Assembly (NCBI GenBank): GCA_900549725.1
Contig: URPL01000002.1
Coordinates: forward strand, 62,001 to 126,000
Length of the DNA: 64,000 nt
Direction: 5' to 3'
From: an uncultured Eubacteriales bacterium
Lineage (GTDB): Bacteria > Bacillota > Clostridia > Oscillospirales > CAG-272
Shown: positions 33,510 through 43,517 of the stretch, piece by piece
How the letters are laid out: each line of letters opens with the position of its first letter
How positions within the stretch are numbered: position 1 is the stretch's first letter
Translations under genes and position numbers: made by a program
The notes under the pieces: model-generated
What the model saw: the letters and a program-made list of their open reading frames with translations, nothing else
What the model was told of the DNA's origin: nothing
Database searches by the model: none

Positions 33510-33777
33510 CCTTCGCTTTCCCCTCGGCAACGGTCGTGCCGCTTGTTTTTCTTTATTGTAGCGCACGCTTCCCGCAAAAAAGCGAAAAGCAGCGCGCGGG
33601 AAAAACTGCCGTGTACGGAGAAACGGGGCGGGGGGTGTTATATTCTCTGTCATTGTCCCGTCTTAGCGTCCTTTCTGAAAGAAAAAGAAGCGCGGTTATA
33701 TGGGTGCAAAAAAGCGCTGCGAAAAGCAAAAGCCATTCGCAGCGCCGAGGGACAAAGCTGTCCTTGCCCCAAAATTT

Positions 33778-35568
33778 TTATTTGAAGAGCGGGCCGTATT
33801 GGCGGCAAGCCGCATAATCTGCAGCCTCCGCGTTTTCCGTGCCGAAGGCGCTCCATGCATGGGGACGGTAGATCTTTTCCGCGGGAACATTATGCATGGA
33901 AACGGGAATGCGCAGCATAGAGCAAAGCGTGATCAGATCCGCGCCGATGTGGCCTGCGGTCCATGCGCCGTGGTTTGCGCCCCAGTTTGCCATAACGCTG
34001 TAAACATCGCGGAAAGCGCCCGTGCCTGTCAGGCGCGGAGCAAACCAGGTCGTTGGCCAGCAGAAGTCCGTGCGTTTATCCAGAACGGAGTGAATCTCCT
34101 CCGGCAAAACGGCGGTATAACCCTCCGCAATCTGCATCACCGGGCCGAGCCCGTCCACAAGGCACAGCCGCGCCATGGTTACGGGGATTTCATGCTGCGT
34201 GCGGAAATGGGAGGAGAATCCGCCGCCGCGGAAATACTGAAAGTCCGCGCGGCGCCAGTCGGTTGCGGCAAGGCAGGCCTTTTCGTCCGCCTCGGTCATA
34301 TCCCACCAGGGCTTCATAGTGTAGCTGCCGTTGGGGTTCTTGGAGGCAGCCGTGCCGTCAAGGCAGGTGGCGCCGGAGTTGATCAGATGCATCACGCCGT
34401 TTTCCGCAACGCCGGAAAGCGCATGTCCCGTGACGCGCTTGACCGCCTCAGGGCTCCAGTAAGTACGCACATCGGAGAAGCCGGGCGCCTGACCGGTGAG
34501 CAGGTTTAAAAACAGCATGGTAATGCCGTTTAAGGTATCATTTTCGGTGGCAAGCACTAAGGGAGAACGTCTGCCGTTCCAGTCGAAGGTGGAATTGAAG
34601 ATCGCTTCGGTGAAATCTGCGTTGGGGAGCCAGTCGGTCCATTGCCTTTGTCCCTGGAAGCCGCCCACGATCGCATTGCGCCCGAGCGCTTCCTCGTGCC
34701 AGCCCATTTCGTCGAGCTTTTTGTTGCCCTTCATGATGTCGCGGCAGATCAGGCTGAATTTCACGATAAATTCCCATTGTTTATCCAGCGGGATGGTGCG
34801 CGAATCGGTGATAATATTCTGAAACTCCTTGCCGTCGTTCTGCGTGGGATGACCCTCGGGGCAGTTTTCTTTCACCCAGGCAAGCGCTTTTTCATATTCT
34901 TCATGGTCGTAAATGCCGATATGGATGCGGCGCAAAACCTCCGTCAGATCGACCCATTCCGCGCGCAGACCGAGATATTTCTGCATGAAATCCGCATCGC
35001 AGTAAGACCCGGCAATGCCCATGGCAACCCCGCCGAGGTTGACATATGCCTTGTTGCGCATTTCGCCCACGGCAGCCGCGCCGCGCGCAAAGCGCAGGAT
35101 CTTCTCGCTGACATCCGCGGGGATGGAGCGGTCGTTTGCGTCCTGCACATCATGGCCGTAAATGGCAAAGGCGGGCAGCCCTCTTTGCGCATGAGCCGCC
35201 ATAACAGCTGCAAGATAAACGGCGCCGGGGCGCTCCGTTCCGTTGAAGCCCCAAACGGCTTTGATGGTTTTGGGGTCAAGATCCATGGTCTCCGAGCCGT
35301 AGCACCAGCAGGGCGTGACGGAGAGCGTTGCGCACACGCCTTCTTTTGCAAAGGCATCGGCACAGCGCGCAGCCTCCTCGCCGCCGCCGATGGTGCAGGG
35401 GGCGATCACGCATTCCACGGGCGTGCCGTCGGGGTGACGGACATTTTTCTCAATCAGCTCTTTGGCAGCCAGCGCCATGTTCATGGTCTGTGTTTCAAGG
35501 CTTTCCCGCACGCCGCCCCAACGGCCGTCGATGACGGGGCGGATCCCGATCTTCGCATAAGATTTCAT
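33778..35568 (-). CDS. fucI: L-fucose isomerase
   Basis: The 596-residue enzyme starts [20 protein letters not shown], a near-canonical FucI start, and is full length. Family motifs include [21 protein letters not shown] and the metal-ligand regions [17 protein letters not shown] and [20 protein letters not shown]. It isomerises L-fucose to L-fuculose (and D-arabinose to D-ribulose) with Mn2+. The fuculokinase and aldolase genes are not beside it, so it is an isolated step of fucose use here. It has its own perfect promoter. Confidence 0.96.
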   Translation of the reverse strand: MKSYAKIGIRPVIDGRWGGVRESLETQTMNMALAAKELIEKNVRHPDGTPVECVIAPCTIGGGEEAARCADAFAKEGVCATLSVTPCWCYGSETMDLDPKTIKAVWGFNGTERPGAVYLAAVMAAHAQRGLPAFAIYGHDVQDANDRSIPADVSEKILRFARGAAAVGEMRNKAYVNLGGVAMGIAGSYCDADFMQKYLGLRAEWVDLTEVLRRIHIGIYDHEEYEKALAWVKENCPEGHPTQNDGKEFQNIITDSRTIPLDKQWEFIVKFSLICRDIMKGNKKLDEMGWHEEALGRNAIVGGFQGQRQWTDWLPNADFTEAIFNSTFDWNGRRSPLVLATENDTLNGITMLFLNLLTGQAPGFSDVRTYWSPEAVKRVTGHALSGVAENGVMHLINSGATCLDGTAASKNPNGSYTMKPWWDMTEADEKACLAATDWRRADFQYFRGGGFSSHFRTQHEIPVTMARLCLVDGLGPVMQIAEGYTAVLPEEIHSVLDKRTDFCWPTTWFAPRLTGTGAFRDVYSVMANWGANHGAWTAGHIGADLITLCSMLRIPVSMHNVPAEKIYRPHAWSAFGTENAEAADYAACRQYGPLFK

Positions 35569-35631
35569 CGTTAAGTTTCCTTTCTTTTTCGCAGCCTTTG
35601 CACAAAAAAACCGCGATTGCTTCTTATCAAC

Positions 35632-35660
35632 ATTATAAAATGCTTTGCGCGGTTTGTCAA
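35632..35660 (-). promoter_or_regulatory. Consensus promoter of fucI
   Basis: On the leftward strand a perfect TTGACA (35660-35655) and a perfect TATAAT (35637-35632) are separated by 17 bases, about 64 bp before the fucI start. Such a strong core promoter suggests that control, if any, is by a repressor; I see no clear operator. Confidence 0.85.
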
Positions 35661-35787
35661 GGAAAAAGCGCGGCGGACATGCCGCAAAAGCGCCGGAAAA
35701 AGGGAGCGGGGCGCCCGCGGTAGATTGGGGCGCCCGCGCTTTCTGCCTTTTGCAAAAACCGCTTGCGACGGTATAAATTACAGATCG

Positions 35788-36279
35788 TTACAAATAAGTT
35801 TTCATTTGCATCGAAGAGCCTTCCAAAAAACCGAGCAGATCGGCGCAGAGCGTTTGCAGCTGCGCATCCTGATCTGCAGCAGGGCAGCGGTGCTCGGCGC
35901 GGGTGATGTCAATGACGCCCATGAGGCAGCCCGTCATAATCATCTCCGCAAGCTTGGAATCGCTTTTATCGGAAAGGGTGGAAAAATTCATGCCAAGACG
36001 CGCGGAAACCGTTTTGCCGAGCGGCGGGTTTGAGGGTGTCTGCCCGCTTTGCACGGCAAGGTTTGTGGCGCGCGCCGCAAAATTCTGATATTGCTCCAGC
36101 TGCGCCGCCAGCTCGGCGCGCAGGGGACTTTCGCTCTGCCCCAGCTTTTCAAGCAGCGCCAAAATCGCGTCGCTGCCCATTTTTGCGGTTTGATACAGCG
36201 CGGTACACAGCGCCTCTTTCGGTGTTTCTTTTTTTGCAATCGGGCAGGTATCGCTGCCGCAGGATTTTGTTTCTTCCAT
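35788..36279 (-). CDS. Small helical protein, possibly ferritin-like fold, unknown function
   Basis: The start at 36279 (MEETKSCGSDTC) is preceded by AAGGGAG and gives 163 residues. After a Cys-containing N-terminal tail the protein is a run of amphipathic helices (ALYQTAKMGSDAILALLEKL, LAAQLEQYQNFAARATNLAV, KLAEMIMTGCLMGVIDITRA). The pattern recalls four-helix bundle proteins common in Ruminococcaceae, but I see no complete E-x-x-H metal pairs. Function unknown. It is followed leftward by fucI but separated by fucI's own promoter. Confidence 0.65.
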   Translation of the reverse strand: MEETKSCGSDTCPIAKKETPKEALCTALYQTAKMGSDAILALLEKLGQSESPLRAELAAQLEQYQNFAARATNLAVQSGQTPSNPPLGKTVSARLGMNFSTLSDKSDSKLAEMIMTGCLMGVIDITRAEHRCPAADQDAQLQTLCADLLGFLEGSSMQMKTYL

Positions 36280-36314
36280 AATAATTGCTCCCTTCGTGTT
36301 TTTACAGAAGAAGT

Positions 36315-36364
36315 TTGCCCCGCGCAGCCTTTGTTTATCCCAAAAGCAAAGGCGCACGGGGCAA
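36315..36364 (-). terminator. Stem-loop between yqeG and the small helical protein gene
   Basis: Bases 36315-36333 can pair with 36347-36364, with one bulge, through the core TTGCCCCG/CGGGGCAA. The T-rich side favours the + strand, so it may work as an attenuator or a weak leftward terminator. Confidence 0.45.
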
Positions 36365-36368
36365 TTTT

Positions 36369-36893
36369 CTATTTTGATTTGTTTGATTTGTTTCGGCGGG
36401 TTCGGAACGCATGCAAAAACGGGCGCTCCAAAAATCGTTTTGCGCGGAAAAACGGCGTTTTTTTGTCTTTGATGGGCGGTACCAAAAAGCTTTGCAGCCC
36501 GCATAGGCGCGCGCAGAGCACATCGGTGAAGATTTGGTCGCCCAGCAGCGCCGTTTGCTGCGGAGGGAAGCCCGTGCTTTGCAGAAACTGCAGCGCTGCG
36601 CGGCGGGCGGGTTTGCCCGCTTTGGCTTTTGCATAAAGCCCGAGGCTTTGATTGAACCGCTCTACCCGCGCATTTTCATTGTTGGAGAGAAAGCCGACGG
36701 TAATCCCCCCTGCGCGCAGGGCATCGAGCCATGCGCGCACAGCCTCGGTCGGTTCCGCATCGTCATAGGTGACAAGGGTGTTGTCGATATCGCAAAGCAG
36801 CGCCCGCACGCCGCGCGCGCGCAAAAATGCCGCGCTCACCTCCGCAAAGGAAGAAAATATCTCATCCGGCCACAAAAGCGGCTGTTTTTTCAT
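36369..36893 (-). CDS. YqeG-family HAD-IIIA phosphatase
   Basis: The 174-residue protein has the HAD motif I CDIDNTLVTYD, motif II GFLSNN, the lysine of AGKPARRA and motif IV LLGDQIFTDVL. This is the YqeG type of HAD-IIIA phosphatase, related to mitochondrial PGP phosphatase GEP4 and possibly active on phosphatidylglycerophosphate. The C-terminus is a short basic tail. It is 25 bp downstream of the citrate-synthase-like gene on the same strand and likely cotranscribed. In B. subtilis yqeG sits with yqeH and aroE; that context is absent here. Confidence 0.9.
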   Translation of the reverse strand: MKKQPLLWPDEIFSSFAEVSAAFLRARGVRALLCDIDNTLVTYDDAEPTEAVRAWLDALRAGGITVGFLSNNENARVERFNQSLGLYAKAKAGKPARRAALQFLQSTGFPPQQTALLGDQIFTDVLCARLCGLQSFLVPPIKDKKTPFFRAKRFLERPFLHAFRTRRNKSNKSK

Positions 36894-36918
36894 GCGGCTC
36901 CTCCCTCCTTTTTGCGGG

Positions 36919-38349
36919 TTATTTTACAAGATGCTGATGAATGTGCGCATAGTGCTCATAGGTATCATAATCCACCTCGCGCAGGATATCCTCAAGCTCG
37001 CCGTCGCCCATCACGGTGCAGCGTCCGTTTTCATACAGCGCGTCCACCTTTTCCTTGATCTTTGCGACGAGCGGCGCTTTTTTATCCACCGCGTCTGCCC
37101 CGTCAAGGCGGAAATAGCTGTTGAGCCAGTGTGCGATGCCGGCAAGCCCGCTGTGCGCATCCACTGCGACGCAGGCGGGACGGTTCAGAATTTTTGCGGT
37201 GTCGAAAATATTATAGATCTCTTCATCCTTAAGCAGCCCGTCCGCGTGGATGCCGGCGCGGGTCACATTGAAGTTTCTGCCGACAAACGGGGTACGCGGC
37301 GGAATTTCATAACCGATCTCCTCTTCAAAATACCGCGCGATTTCCGTAATTACGGAGAAATCCATGCCGTCGTTTGTCCCGCGCAGCGAAGCATATTCAA
37401 TTGCCATTGCCTCAAGGGGGCAGTTTCCTGTGCGCTCTCCGATGCCGAGCATGGAGCAGTTAACCGAGGCGCAGCCGTACAGCCATGCCGTTGCGGCGTT
37501 GGTTACGACCTTGTAAAAATCGTTATGCCCGTGCCATTCCAAAAGCTCAGAGGGCACGCCGGCATAATGATGCAGCCCGTAGATAATCCCGCCCACGCTG
37601 CGCGGCAGCGCCGCGCCCGGATAGGAAACGCCAAAGCCCATAGTATCGCATGCGCGGATCTTGACGGGGATGCCGCTCTTTTGCGAGAGCTCCTGCAAAG
37701 CAGAGGCAAGGGGAACCACAAAGCCGTAAAAATCGGCGCGCGTGATATCTTCAAAATGGCAGCGGGGGGAAATACCGTATTCCATAATGCGTGAAACGAC
37801 GCCGAGATATTTCTCCATAGCGCTTTTGCGCGTGAGCCCCATTTTGTTGTAGATATGATAATCGGAGCAGGAAAGCAGCACGCCGGTTTCGCGGATGCCG
37901 AGGTCCTTTACCAGCTGAAAATCCTTTTCGTTTGCGCGGATCCAGGTGGTGACCTCCGGAAAGCGCAGCCCCGCCTGCATGCATGCTTCCACTGCGCGGC
38001 GATCCTTTTCGGTATAGACGAAAAATTCGCTTTGGCGAATGATCCCCTTCGGTCCGCCGAGCTTTGAGAGCAGCTTATAAAGATGCAGAATCTGCTGCTC
38101 GGTGAACGGAGATGTGGATTGCTGTCCGTCGCGGAAGGTGGTGTCGGTGATCCAAATCTCCGCCGGCATTTGCATGGGCACGCTGCGGTGGTTGAACGAA
38201 ACCTTCGGAATGCTCTCATAATCATAGAGCTGACGGTACAGATTCGGCTTGGCGCGCTCCTGCAGCTGATATTTATAGGCTGACTGCTCCAACAGATTTG
38301 TATGTTCCGAGAATTGAAGTGTCGGTGTGTCTTGCATTTTTTCATTCAT
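36919..38349 (-). CDS. HMGL-family synthase, probably (Re)-citrate synthase-like
   Basis: The 476-residue enzyme belongs to the homocitrate/isopropylmalate synthase family. It has ITDTTFRDGQQS with the metal-binding Asp, the HGHND metal histidines (LLEWHGHNDFYKVV) and GIGERTGN. It is shorter than bacterial IPMS and lacks its C-terminal leucine-binding domain. The N-terminal SIPKVSFNHRSVPMQMPAEI and the overall pattern match the clostridial group annotated as 2-isopropylmalate synthase-like that includes Re-specific citrate synthase. I favour that role (acetyl-CoA plus oxaloacetate in a partial TCA/glutamate route), but homocitrate synthase cannot be excluded. No leuBCD or aconitase gene is adjacent. 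Confidence 0.72.
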   Translation of the reverse strand: MNEKMQDTPTLQFSEHTNLLEQSAYKYQLQERAKPNLYRQLYDYESIPKVSFNHRSVPMQMPAEIWITDTTFRDGQQSTSPFTEQQILHLYKLLSKLGGPKGIIRQSEFFVYTEKDRRAVEACMQAGLRFPEVTTWIRANEKDFQLVKDLGIRETGVLLSCSDYHIYNKMGLTRKSAMEKYLGVVSRIMEYGISPRCHFEDITRADFYGFVVPLASALQELSQKSGIPVKIRACDTMGFGVSYPGAALPRSVGGIIYGLHHYAGVPSELLEWHGHNDFYKVVTNAATAWLYGCASVNCSMLGIGERTGNCPLEAMAIEYASLRGTNDGMDFSVITEIARYFEEEIGYEIPPRTPFVGRNFNVTRAGIHADGLLKDEEIYNIFDTAKILNRPACVAVDAHSGLAGIAHWLNSYFRLDGADAVDKKAPLVAKIKEKVDALYENGRCTVMGDGELEDILREVDYDTYEHYAHIHQHLVK

Positions 38350-38438
38350 GGTCGGGGCTCCTCTCTTTTTCGGAAAAAGCCGAAAACCTGTGCGGATTCA
38401 CAGATTTTCCTGCGTGGCTTTTCTTCCGGCTTCTTTTC

Positions 38439-38467
38439 ATTATAGCATCGTTTTTGCATCTTTACAA
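38439..38467 (-). promoter_or_regulatory. Promoter of the citrate-synthase-like gene
   Basis: On the leftward strand TTGTAA (38467-38462) and a perfect TATAAT (38444-38439) are 17 bases apart, 90 bp before the start codon. Confidence 0.75.
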
Positions 38468-38617
38468 TAGAAAACTTGCATTTTTTGAAAAGATTTCAAA
38501 AAGCTCCTCTGCCTGTGCTCTATTGTATCATAATCCGCGCCCGATTGCAACGCCTCTTCGGCTCCGCCGGTTCGCCGCTTTGGCGCACAGCAGCGCGGAA
38601 AACGGCGTTTTCCCGTA

Positions 38618-38646
38618 TTTACAAATCACGGCGGGCATGCTATAAT
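38618..38646 (+). promoter_or_regulatory. Promoter of the prfA operon
   Basis: TTTACA (38618-38623) and a perfect TATAAT (38641-38646) are spaced by 17 bases, 34 bp before prfA. Confidence 0.8.
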
Positions 38647-38679
38647 AAGATGATATGAGAAAAAAGAGGGGGCGAAAAA

Positions 38680-39786
38680 ATGAGCATGGCAACACCGGCT
38701 GAAAATGCCCGCGCACTTCTTGCGCGTGCCGAGGCGCTTACCGCCAAAATTGCTGACCCCGCCGCCATGCAGGACCGCCGCGCCTATGCCGCGCTGCAGC
38801 GCGAATATACCTCCCTTTTGCCCCTGAGCGAGACGGCGCAAGCCATTTTGCACGCTGAGGATTCCATTGCGCAGGCAAAAGCCCTTTTGCAGGATGCGGA
38901 GCTCGGCGCGCTTGCCCGCGAGGAGGAAGCCGCGGCGCGTGCCCGCCTTGAATCGCTTTGGCAAACGCTGCGCGCGCAGCTTTGTGCAGCCGCACAGGAT
39001 GAGGACGACGGCCGCGCCGTTGTTATGGAGATCCGCGCCGGGGCGGGCGGAGAAGAGGCCGCGCTGTTCGCAGCCGATCTTTACCGCATGTATTGCATGT
39101 ATGCCGCGCGCCGCGGCTTTTCCACGGAGCTTGTCGAAAAAAACGAAACGGAGCTCGGCGGGCTGCGCCAGGTTTGCTTTACGGTAAACGGCGTAGGCGT
39201 TTATGCGCGGCTGAAATACGAAAGCGGCGTGCATCGCGTGCAGCGCGTGCCCCGCACGGAATCGCAGGGCCGCATTCAAACCTCCACGGCGACGGTCGCC
39301 GTTTTGCCGCAGGCGGAGGAAATTGAGGTTGCGCTAAATCCCAAAGACCTCAAAATCGAAAGCTGCAAATCCAGCGGCGCGGGCGGGCAGCATATCAACA
39401 AAACGGAAAGCGCCGTGCGGATTACCCATTTGCCCAGCGGCATTGTGGTGGAATGCCAGGATGAGCGCAGCCAATTCAAAAACAAGGATAAGGCGCTGCG
39501 CATTTTGCGTGCAAAGCTCTATGAAAAGGAAAAAACCGAGCGGCAGCAGAGCATTGATTCCGCCCGCCGCGCGCAGCTCGGCACAGGCGACCGCTCCGAG
39601 CGCATCCGAACTTATAATTTCCCGCAGGGGCGCGTCAGTGATCACCGCATCAAGCTCACGCTGCACAACATCGACGCATTTCTCGGCGGCGATATGGACG
39701 GTCTGATTGAGCCGCTGATTGCTGCGGATATGGCAAAGCGCAGCGAGCAGGACCGGGCTTTTCCCGCCGAGGGGGCAAAGGAATAA
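38680..39786 (+). CDS. prfA: Peptide chain release factor 1
   Basis: The 368-residue factor reads UAA/UAG. It has the GGQ motif [18 protein letters not shown] and the stop-codon tripeptide region [20 protein letters not shown], where the RF1 P-x-T is PRT. Length and domain order are normal. AGAGGGGG precedes the ATG. The usual partner prmC, which methylates the GGQ glutamine, does not follow; sua5 does. Confidence 0.96.
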   Translation: MSMATPAENARALLARAEALTAKIADPAAMQDRRAYAALQREYTSLLPLSETAQAILHAEDSIAQAKALLQDAELGALAREEEAAARARLESLWQTLRAQLCAAAQDEDDGRAVVMEIRAGAGGEEAALFAADLYRMYCMYAARRGFSTELVEKNETELGGLRQVCFTVNGVGVYARLKYESGVHRVQRVPRTESQGRIQTSTATVAVLPQAEEIEVALNPKDLKIESCKSSGAGGQHINKTESAVRITHLPSGIVVECQDERSQFKNKDKALRILRAKLYEKEKTERQQSIDSARRAQLGTGDRSERIRTYNFPQGRVSDHRIKLTLHNIDAFLGGDMDGLIEPLIAADMAKRSEQDRAFPAEGAKE

Positions 39787-39790
39787 AATT

Positions 39791-40888
39791 ATGAACGAAA
39801 TCAACGAAATCCACGCACCGGCGGAACAGACGCTGCAAACCCGGCTGATCGACCCCGAAAACAAAGCAGAGCTTTCCGAGGCGGCGCAGCTTTTGCGTCG
39901 CGGCGGGCTTGTTGCTTTCCCGACCGAAACGGTGTACGGGCTCGGGGCAAACGCCTATGACCCGGATGCGGCGCGCCGCGTGTATGCCGCCAAGGGGCGT
40001 CCGAGCGACAACCCCCTCATCGTGCACATTGCAGCGCTTGAGACAGCCGAGCAAATTGCGCACACCACCCCGCTTTTTTATCGGCTTGCCGAGCGATATT
40101 GGCCGGGGCCTTTGACGATTATTCTGCCGAAAAAGGACTCTATTCCGACCTCAGTGACCGGCGGGCTGAATTCCGTCGGCATCCGTTTTCCCTCCGACCC
40201 TGTCGCCGCCGAGCTGATTTTGCAAAGCGGGGTACCCATAGCGGCGCCCTCTGCCAATCTTTCGGGCAAGCCAAGCCCCACGACCGCGGCGCATGTCATC
40301 CGCGATCTGTACGGCCGCGCGGACGCAATCGTATGCGGGCGGGACTGCGACTATGGCGTGGAATCCACCGTGGTGCGGGCGCAGGGAGACAAGCTGACCG
40401 TTTTGCGCCCGGGCGCCGTGACGCCGGAGCAGCTGCGCGCGCTGCTCGGAGAAGAAAATGTTTTGATCGACCCTACCGTTTTGCAAAAAGCCGCCGAGGG
40501 CATGCGCCCGCAGGCGCCCGGCATGAAATATCGCCATTATGCGCCCTGTGCCCCCGTAATTTTGCTGCGCGGCGAGCCGCGGGAGATTCGGGCGGCGCTG
40601 CTGCGCTGCAAAGCCGACGGAAAAACGGGCATCCTTTGCTATGAAGAGGACGCCGCTTTATTGAAAGGGCGCCTTACCGTGAGCCTTGGCCCGAGAGAGG
40701 ACGAACGCATGCAGGCGCACCGCCTGTTTGCCTGCCTGCGTGCCTTTGACGAAACGGACGCTGCCTGCATTTATGCTCCGCTGCCCGCAAAGGACGGCAT
40801 CGGGCTTGCCGTATATAACCGCCTGGAAAAAGCTGCCGGCTTTACCGTGCGGGATGCAAAAGAAATTTTGAGCACAGAAACAAAATAA
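39791..40888 (+). CDS. L-threonylcarbamoyladenylate synthase (Sua5/YwlC type)
   Basis: The ATG at 39791 gives 365 residues and starts four bases after prfA. The YrdC domain has GGLVAFPTETVYGLG, KGRPSDNPLIVH, GPLTIILPKK and APSANLSGKPSPTTA, covering the threonine and ATP/bicarbonate pocket. The C-terminal Sua5 domain (ILCYEEDAALL...LAVYNRLEKA) distinguishes it from short TsaC. It makes threonylcarbamoyl-AMP for the t6A37 modification of tRNA. prfA-ywlC proximity is usual in Firmicutes. Confidence 0.94.
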   Translation: MNEINEIHAPAEQTLQTRLIDPENKAELSEAAQLLRRGGLVAFPTETVYGLGANAYDPDAARRVYAAKGRPSDNPLIVHIAALETAEQIAHTTPLFYRLAERYWPGPLTIILPKKDSIPTSVTGGLNSVGIRFPSDPVAAELILQSGVPIAAPSANLSGKPSPTTAAHVIRDLYGRADAIVCGRDCDYGVESTVVRAQGDKLTVLRPGAVTPEQLRALLGEENVLIDPTVLQKAAEGMRPQAPGMKYRHYAPCAPVILLRGEPREIRAALLRCKADGKTGILCYEEDAALLKGRLTVSLGPREDERMQAHRLFACLRAFDETDAACIYAPLPAKDGIGLAVYNRLEKAAGFTVRDAKEILSTETK

Positions 40889-40898
40889 GGAGAGAACC

Positions 40899-42254
40899 AT
40901 GGAAAAAATCAAACCCCGCACCCTATCCGGCTTTATGGAGCTTTTGCCCAAGCAGCAAATGCAAATGGAGCGTATGATGGAAACGTTGCGCAGCACCTAT
41001 GCACTGTACGGCTTTACCCCGCTTGACACCCCGGTGATCGAAGCCTCCGAGGTGCTGCTTGCCAAGGGCGGCGGCGAAACGGAAAAGCAGATCTACCGCT
41101 TTGAAAAGGGAGATGCGGATCTTTCGCTGCGCTTTGATCTGACGGTGCCGCTTGCCAAATATGTGGCGCTGCACGCGGGCGAGCTTTCGTTTCCGTTCCG
41201 CCGCTATCAGATCGGCAAGGTCTATCGCGGAGAGCGCACGCAGCGCGGCCGTTTCCGCGAATTTTATCAGGCGGATATCGATATCATCGGCGACGGCTCG
41301 CTTGATATCATCAACGAAGCCGAAATTCCGTCTATCATTTATCACACCTTCCGAAAGATGGGGCTGCAGCACTTTTGCATCCGCGTGAACAACCGCAAAA
41401 TTCTCAATGGCTTTTTCCGTATTTTAGGCATTTCCGAGCATGCGGAGGAAATTTTGCGCACCATTGATAAGCTGGAAAAAATCGGCGCGGAAAAGGTGCA
41501 CGCGCTGCTGTGCGATGCGGGGCTTTGCGCAGAGGACGCCGATGCGGTGATCGCTTTTGTCGGCACGGAAAAAACAGACGAAGCCCTGCTTGCATTTTTG
41601 CAAAGCCATACCGGCAAGGACGCCCTTTATGACCGGGGTGTTGAAGAGCTTTGCACCGTAGTGCGGTATTTGGATGCCTTCGGTGTCCCGCGCGACCATT
41701 TCAAGGTCGACCTCACCATTGCAAGGGGTCTTGATTATTACACGGGCACGGTGTATGAAACCATGCTCACGGAGTATCCGCAGATCGGCTCGGTTTGCTC
41801 GGGCGGCCGCTATGACAGCCTGTGCGAATATTATACCGACCGTGCGCTGCCGGGCGTCGGCATTTCCATCGGGCTCACCCGCCTTTTCTATGTGCTCGGC
41901 GAGCAGGGGCTGCTCAACGACGCAATGCTCACAGCGCCCGCCGATGTGCTGATCCTCCCCATGACCGACGACCCCGCCCCCGCCATTTCCGCAGCCACCG
42001 CGCTGCGCGCGGAGGGCATCCGCTGCCAGATTCACACGGAAAAGAAAAAGCTCAAGGCAAAGCTTTCCTATGCCGATCGGCTCGGCATTCCGTTTGCAAT
42101 GTTCCTCGGGGAAGACGAAATCGCCGCCGGGCAGGCGACGCTGAAGGACCTGCAAAGCGGCGAGCAGGTCACGGCATCCCCAGCTGCGCTTTGCGCAAAA
42201 ATCAAAGAAAGCCTTGCGGCGCGGCTGCGCGTGCCGCCGATTGAGGAACGATGA
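40899..42254 (+). CDS. hisS: Histidyl-tRNA synthetase
   Basis: The 451-residue class II synthetase has motif 1 around YGFTPLDTPVIEASE, motif 2 KVYRGERTQRGRFREFYQAD and the histidine motifs GLDYYTGTVYET and CSGGRYDSL. The C-terminal anticodon-binding domain begins ADVLILPM. HisZ is excluded by the intact motif 2 arginine and HisA signatures. It is flanked by sua5 (10 bp) and coaE (4-bp ATGA overlap). Confidence 0.94.
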   Translation: MEKIKPRTLSGFMELLPKQQMQMERMMETLRSTYALYGFTPLDTPVIEASEVLLAKGGGETEKQIYRFEKGDADLSLRFDLTVPLAKYVALHAGELSFPFRRYQIGKVYRGERTQRGRFREFYQADIDIIGDGSLDIINEAEIPSIIYHTFRKMGLQHFCIRVNNRKILNGFFRILGISEHAEEILRTIDKLEKIGAEKVHALLCDAGLCAEDADAVIAFVGTEKTDEALLAFLQSHTGKDALYDRGVEELCTVVRYLDAFGVPRDHFKVDLTIARGLDYYTGTVYETMLTEYPQIGSVCSGGRYDSLCEYYTDRALPGVGISIGLTRLFYVLGEQGLLNDAMLTAPADVLILPMTDDPAPAISAATALRAEGIRCQIHTEKKKLKAKLSYADRLGIPFAMFLGEDEIAAGQATLKDLQSGEQVTASPAALCAKIKESLAARLRVPPIEER

Positions 42255-42913
42255 ATCAACAAAGAGGAACCGCCCCGCATATGTACGTGATCGGTCTGAC
42301 CGGCGGCAGCGGGAGCGGAAAAACCACACTGTGCGGCATTCTCGGAGAATACGGCATCAAAACACTGGATACGGATTTGCTCTCCCGCGCGGTCACCGCG
42401 CCCGGAAGTCCCTGCCTCTCCGAGCTGATCGAGCACTTCGGCAAAGAAATTCTCTATCCGGACGGCTCTCTCAACCGCCGCCGCCTCGGGGAAACGGTAT
42501 TCGGAGAAAAAGACCCCGAAAAGCGCCGGCAAAAGCAGGTGTTGCTGAATCGGATCACCCATAAATATATTCTTGCCGCCTGCGATGCATGGCTCGCCCG
42601 GGCGCGGCAAAGCGGAGAGCGGCTGGTGGTGCTGGATGCGCCGCTGCTGTTTGAAAGCGGGCTTGACCGTTCCTGCGACGCGGTGCTCGGACTTACGGCA
42701 CAGCGCTCCGTGCGCCTTGCACGCATCACCGCGCGTGATGGGCTTTCGTCCGCCATGGCTGCCGCCAGAATCGACGCGCAGATTGACGATGAAACGCTTT
42801 TTCGCCGCTGCGACATCGTTTTGCAAAACAACGGCACCCGCGATGCCCTTGCTGCGGCGGCAAAAGAGGCGCTTGCCGCCCTTTTGGGAGCAGAGCCGGG
42901 AGGAGACAAATGA
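42251..42913 (+). CDS. coaE: Dephospho-CoA kinase
   Basis: The 220-residue kinase performs the last step of CoA synthesis. It has the P-loop GLTGGSGSGKTTL, the conserved TLDTDLLSR, and VVLDAPLLFESGLDRSCD, where the dephospho-CoA is held. It starts inside the hisS stop and ends inside the next start. An internal ATG (MYVIGLTGG) could be the real start, which would remove a 10-residue extension. Confidence 0.94.
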   Translation: MNQQRGTAPHMYVIGLTGGSGSGKTTLCGILGEYGIKTLDTDLLSRAVTAPGSPCLSELIEHFGKEILYPDGSLNRRRLGETVFGEKDPEKRRQKQVLLNRITHKYILAACDAWLARARQSGERLVVLDAPLLFESGLDRSCDAVLGLTAQRSVRLARITARDGLSSAMAAARIDAQIDDETLFRRCDIVLQNNGTRDALAAAAKEALAALLGAEPGGDK

Positions 42914-43494
42914 AGCTGCTTTGGAAAATACTCGGTTTTTTCTTATCCGTTGCCCTGCTCAGCGGCACGATTGTGACCGTGTTTTTCTTTTTGGGTCGCG
43001 CAGGCGAAGAAGCCACGCGCGCCGCGCAGAGGGCCTCCCACCCCCTTGCCTACCCCGAGCTTGTTGACAAAGCTGCGGCAGACTATGATGTGCCGCGCGC
43101 GGTGATCTATGCGGTCATGCGAACGGAAAGCGGCTTTTCGGCGGATGCCGTCTCCCGCGCGGGGGCGCGCGGGCTGATGCAGCTCATGCCCGAGACCTAT
43201 GAATGGCTCTGCGCCCTCCGCGGGCAGGACTATGCGCCGGATGCGCTGTCCGACCCCGCTGTCAATATCGATGCGGGTGTATATCTGCTTGCCTATCTGT
43301 ATCGCCAGCTCTCCGATTGGGAAGCCGTTTATGCCGCATACAATGCGGGCATCGGGCGCGTGAAGGGCTGGCTTTCCGATCCCGCCTATGCGAAGGACGG
43401 GCATTTAAGCGAGATTCCGATCGCCGAAACGGCGGAATATGTCAAGCGCTGCCGCACGGCGCGCTATCATTACATTCATTTATGGGGCATCTGA
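42910..43494 (+). CDS. Lytic murein transglycosylase (Slt/GH23)
   Basis: The 194-residue protein has an N-terminal membrane anchor (IVTVFFFLGRAG) and a goose-lysozyme-like domain. The catalytic Glu is in MRTESGFSADAVSRAGARG, with GLMQLMPET and AYNAGIGRVKGWL completing the fold. It cleaves peptidoglycan to 1,6-anhydro products outside the membrane. In Firmicutes this short anchored form often follows coaE, as here (4-bp overlap). Confidence 0.93.
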   Translation: MKLLWKILGFFLSVALLSGTIVTVFFFLGRAGEEATRAAQRASHPLAYPELVDKAAADYDVPRAVIYAVMRTESGFSADAVSRAGARGLMQLMPETYEWLCALRGQDYAPDALSDPAVNIDAGVYLLAYLYRQLSDWEAVYAAYNAGIGRVKGWLSDPAYAKDGHLSEIPIAETAEYVKRCRTARYHYIHLWGI

Positions 43495-43517
43495 CCCCGG
43501 GAAAGGACGAAAAAACC

